DNA of 12,126 nucleotides, taken from NCBI GenBank assembly GCA_934555855.1, contig CAKTFL010000020.1:1-12126 (forward strand). The letters are read 5' to 3'. The DNA comes from an uncultured Sphingomonas sp. (GTDB lineage Bacteria; Pseudomonadota; Alphaproteobacteria; Sphingomonadales; Sphingomonadaceae). This document shows positions 7,921-12,126 of the stretch, one piece after another. Position 1 is the first letter of the stretch. Each line of letters starts with the position of its first letter. Below the pieces are notes generated by a model, which saw only the letters and a list, made by a program, of their open reading frames with translations, made no database searches and was not told the DNA's origin. The translations under genes were made by a program, and so were the position numbers.

Positions 7921-8432
7921 TGCTTCCTCTATGCCTTGTCCTAGGTGATAGTACCGGTGTCGGGACCGCCAGTGCCTTGGCTGCACAGGGCCTACGTTGC
8001 GAGGTTCACGCCCGGGTCAGCGCTCCCTCTTCCGAGACGGTGCGGACTTGGCGGGGCGGCCGACCTGTCGATCGGGCTCTCATCGCTCTGGGCTCGAACG
8101 ATGCAACCAGCCCCGGTCTTGCCCGAAATCTTCTGCCCCTGCGCCGACGCGTTCTCGCCGGACGGGTGACGTGGCTGGCGCCGTATCATCCCGGAGCGGC
8201 CCAGGTAGTCACCGCCCTCGCTCGATCGTTTGGCGACGAGGTCGTTCACCTAGCTAACTACAGCAGCAGGGATCGTGTTCATCCCAACAGCTATGCGTCG
8301 ATCGCCGTCTCTCTCGGCTGGTCAGGGATGAGTGTTCCGACAGCTGTCACGCTGCGTCGGCCAAACCTGCGGCCACCCCCGCCGACAGACGCTGCCCCGC
8401 TGATCCGTCAGGCGATCGTTCTAAGCTTCTAG
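7920..8432 (+). CDS. Small SGNH/GDSL-type hydrolase
   Basis: A 170-residue protein with the block motifs of SGNH hydrolases (esterases, acyl- or deacetylases). Block I is LVLGDSTGVG with nucleophile S11. Block III is ALGSND with N60 in the oxyanion hole. Block V is DRVHPNSY with D118 and H121 completing the triad. A canonical block II glycine is not obvious; the region RVSAPSSET takes its place. The protein is shorter than typical family members (about 190-230) and begins directly at the first beta-strand, so it has no signal peptide and is probably cytoplasmic or membrane-associated. A Pro-rich tail (PNLRPPPPTDAAP) follows the triad. The ATG at 7920 shares a base with the stop of the membrane-protein gene; GTG 7917 is an alternative start. 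Coupling to a membrane protein next to conjugation genes suggests envelope or lipid modification, but the substrate is unknown. Confidence 0.78.
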   Translation: MLPLCLVLGDSTGVGTASALAAQGLRCEVHARVSAPSSETVRTWRGGRPVDRALIALGSNDATSPGLARNLLPLRRRVLAGRVTWLAPYHPGAAQVVTALARSFGDEVVHLANYSSRDRVHPNSYASIAVSLGWSGMSVPTAVTLRRPNLRPPPPTDAAPLIRQAIVLSF

Positions 8433-8473
8433 TCCGCTAGTTCATCGGATCACATCTGGTTTGCCGAGTGTAA

Positions 8474-8481
8474 AAGGAAGG
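8474..8481 (+). promoter_or_regulatory. Strong ribosome binding site for the 71-residue gene
   Basis: AAGGAAGG ends seven bases before the ATG at 8489. It is an extended purine-rich site and fixes the start of the small acidic protein. I see no convincing -35/-10 pair in the 56-base gap upstream, so this gene may be read from the preceding pair. Confidence 0.75.
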
Positions 8482-8488
8482 AAAGACA

Positions 8489-8704
8489 ATGAGTGGTTTC
8501 GACTTCGACAAAGGCGGCACCTTCGGGAGCCAAAAAGCTGCCGACGATTATGCGAAGCGGAATAATCTCAGTGTGCAGGATTATCAGTTCCATCACGATG
8601 GCGATGGCGATGGCGACCGCGTCGAGTTAGAGGTTCGTCGCTCGGCGGTGGAGGATGAGAAGCTCCATGACACCGGCGAAGGTCGTAAGCAGGGCTTCTT
8701 CTGA
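8489..8704 (+). CDS. Small acidic hypothetical protein
   Basis: A 71-residue soluble protein without a recognised family, signal peptide or membrane segment. It is rich in Asp, Glu, Lys and Gly. It opens with MSGFDFDKGG and contains a helix-like part (QKAADDYAKRNNLSVQDYQF). The run HHDGDGDGDRVE is encoded by three tandem GATGGC units at 8597-8614. A GRKQGFF end follows. The strong, well-spaced ribosome site and clear codon structure support a real gene. The Asp-Gly run resembles a metal-binding loop but is too short to call an EF-hand. It is the last + strand gene before the convergent polymerase unit, 56 bases after the SGNH gene. Confidence 0.72.
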   Translation: MSGFDFDKGGTFGSQKAADDYAKRNNLSVQDYQFHHDGDGDGDRVELEVRRSAVEDEKLHDTGEGRKQGFF

Positions 8705-8733
8705 TCTAGCCGCACCGTTGAGGCTCACTAGAT
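8704..8733. terminator. Inverted repeat filling the gap between convergent genes (possible bidirectional terminator)
   Basis: ATCTAG at 8704-8709 and CTAGAT at 8728-8733 are perfect reverse complements. They bracket exactly the 29-base gap between the stops of the converging genes. An inner CC/GG pairing could extend the stem past a bulge. The stem is short, the loop long and there is no T-run, so the terminator reading is weak. Confidence 0.3.
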
Positions 8734-8967
8734 TCACCGTCGAAGCTTGGGCACGGCGGTCAAGGTGGCATGGCCACGTCGCCCGCACCCTTTGCAAACC
8801 AGCCTGATCGCGGCGGCGGCAACCGATCCGTCATAGCGGAAGCGCTCCACGATCTTACCTGCCGGCAAGTTGATCGTCCGGCCGCAGGCGCAGACGACCA
8901 GCATGTCTGCCCGGTCGGCCGCCCACTCGGCGAGCGTACTGTATGGGGGCGGGTTGGCAGCTGGCAT
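8734..8967 (-). CDS. Small four-cysteine (zinc-ribbon-like) hypothetical protein
   Basis: A 77-residue protein with two cysteine knuckles, CAC (C26, C28) and CKGC (C58, C61). They are separated by about 30 residues and each is followed by G-R, as in zinc-ribbon-like modules that bind nucleic acid or protein. The N-terminal part, YSTLAEWAADRADMLVV, is probably a helix and a strand. The C-terminus is basic (KLRR). No family name is assigned. The start ATG has only a weak GAAAG upstream. A much stronger GAGGAGGTGA is 28 bases away and better placed for a six-codon TTG open frame that stops directly before this ATG. The gene follows the 95-residue gene by 17 bases, and so probably belongs to the polymerase transcript. 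A role linked to the polymerase is inference. Confidence 0.62.
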   Translation of the reverse strand: MPAANPPPYSTLAEWAADRADMLVVCACGRTINLPAGKIVERFRYDGSVAAAAIRLVCKGCGRRGHATLTAVPKLRR

Positions 8968-8988
8968 TCAGGCTTTCGAAGGGATCAA
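8968..8988 (-). other. Possible six-codon leader frame (TTG start) before the zinc-ribbon gene
   Basis: On the - strand TTG at 8988-8986 overlaps the TGA of the 95-residue gene and lies seven bases after GAGGAGGTGA. It encodes MIPSKA, then TGA, and the ATG of the 77-residue gene follows directly (TGAATG). It may be a reinitiation leader, the remnant of a longer N-terminus cut by a stop, or chance. Confidence 0.3.
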
Positions 8989-9272
8989 GATGGCGTCACC
9001 TCCTCATAACGGCCGGCTTTCCGCAATTGGCGCACGATCCCGTTGAAGGCTGCGGTTACGCCTTGGGCGCGGCCGATGTCGTTCGGTTGCGAGGCTGCGT
9101 CCCAGTAGAGAACAAGAGGCCAGCGCTCGGGGCAGTGCGGCATCAGGCAGCGTAGCGCCAAGCGCACCTCGGCGACGTCGACGCGCGCCTCCGAGCAACG
9201 GGACACGCCGGAGCGCAGGATGTGGACCGACAGCGCGATCACAACCCGTTGATGTCGCGGCAGCGTCGACAC
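8985..9272 (-). CDS. Hypothetical protein downstream of dnaE2
   Basis: Up to 95 residues, with no recognised family. The frame is the same as that of dnaE2 and begins only after the dnaE2 stop; the first usable start is GTG at 9272, four bases past it. No ribosome site precedes that GTG, so expression would depend on coupling to dnaE2 termination or on a later GTG. The second half looks protein-like: RWPLVLYWDAASQPNDIGRA, then QGVTAAFNGIVRQLRKAGRY, the latter probably an amphipathic helix. The first half (STLPRHQRVVIALSVHILRSG) is less convincing. Three or four cysteines are scattered without a clear metal pattern. The stop is 17 bases before the next gene of the same strand. It may be an accessory gene of the polymerase unit or a fast-evolving orphan. 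Confidence 0.5.
   Translation of the reverse strand: MSTLPRHQRVVIALSVHILRSGVSRCSEARVDVAEVRLALRCLMPHCPERWPLVLYWDAASQPNDIGRAQGVTAAFNGIVRQLRKAGRYEEVTPS
8996..9005 (-). promoter_or_regulatory. Near-perfect anti-16S match GAGGAGGTGA inside the end of the 95-residue gene
   Basis: The - strand reads GAGGAGGTGA here, one of the strongest Shine-Dalgarno matches in the window. It also codes for EEVT. It is seven bases from a TTG (8988-8986) and 28 bases from the ATG of the zinc-ribbon gene at 8967. Confidence 0.45.
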
Positions 9273-9275
9273 GGA

Positions 9276-12126
<2,851 letters not shown>

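Noticed and set aside
7355..8704. Region 2 as an insertion sequence or integron cassette
   Set aside because: I found no transposase, integrase, terminal inverted repeats or target duplications around it.

Overview
The window is GC-rich and almost fully coding, with tightly packed, often overlapping genes. It joins two functional blocks: the distal part of an F-type (MPF-F) conjugative transfer operon on the + strand, and an error-prone DNA polymerase unit on the - strand. Codon use and gene content suggest an alphaproteobacterium, most likely a sphingomonad plasmid or integrative conjugative element. That assignment is inference from gene content; no 16S, replication or partition gene is visible.

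Region 1 (2-7352, +): traN (5' end outside the window), a small winged-helix-like gene, a CXXC-bearing traF, traH and traG. Adjacent genes overlap by 1-23 bases or are separated by 15 bases, as in a single operon. Together they encode mating-pair stabilisation: TraN is a cysteine-rich outer-membrane adhesin, TraF and TraH are periplasmic pilus/mating-pair assembly factors, and TraG is an inner-membrane protein with a long C-terminal region. The 32 Cys of TraN and 6 Cys of TraH beside a CXXC TraF suggest a dedicated disulfide-folding step.

Region 2 (7353-8704): an accessory group of unassigned genes just after traG, the place where F carries its exclusion gene traS. It contains a 68-residue tail-anchored-type membrane protein on the - strand, and a translationally coupled + strand pair: a 105-residue three-helix membrane protein and a 170-residue SGNH/GDSL-type hydrolase. 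A 71-residue acidic protein follows. A perfect 8-bp inverted repeat lies between the divergent genes and contains the Shine-Dalgarno of the - strand gene.

Region 3 (8734-12126, -): the 3' four-fifths or so of dnaE2/imuC, an error-prone replicative-type polymerase whose N-terminal PHP region lies beyond the window. It is followed by two small hypothetical genes, the second with a probable four-cysteine zinc site. Regions 2 and 3 converge at about 8704/8734, which probably marks the edge of the transfer module. No tRNA, rRNA, insertion sequence, CRISPR array or origin was found. No non-coding stretch exceeds 60 bases.
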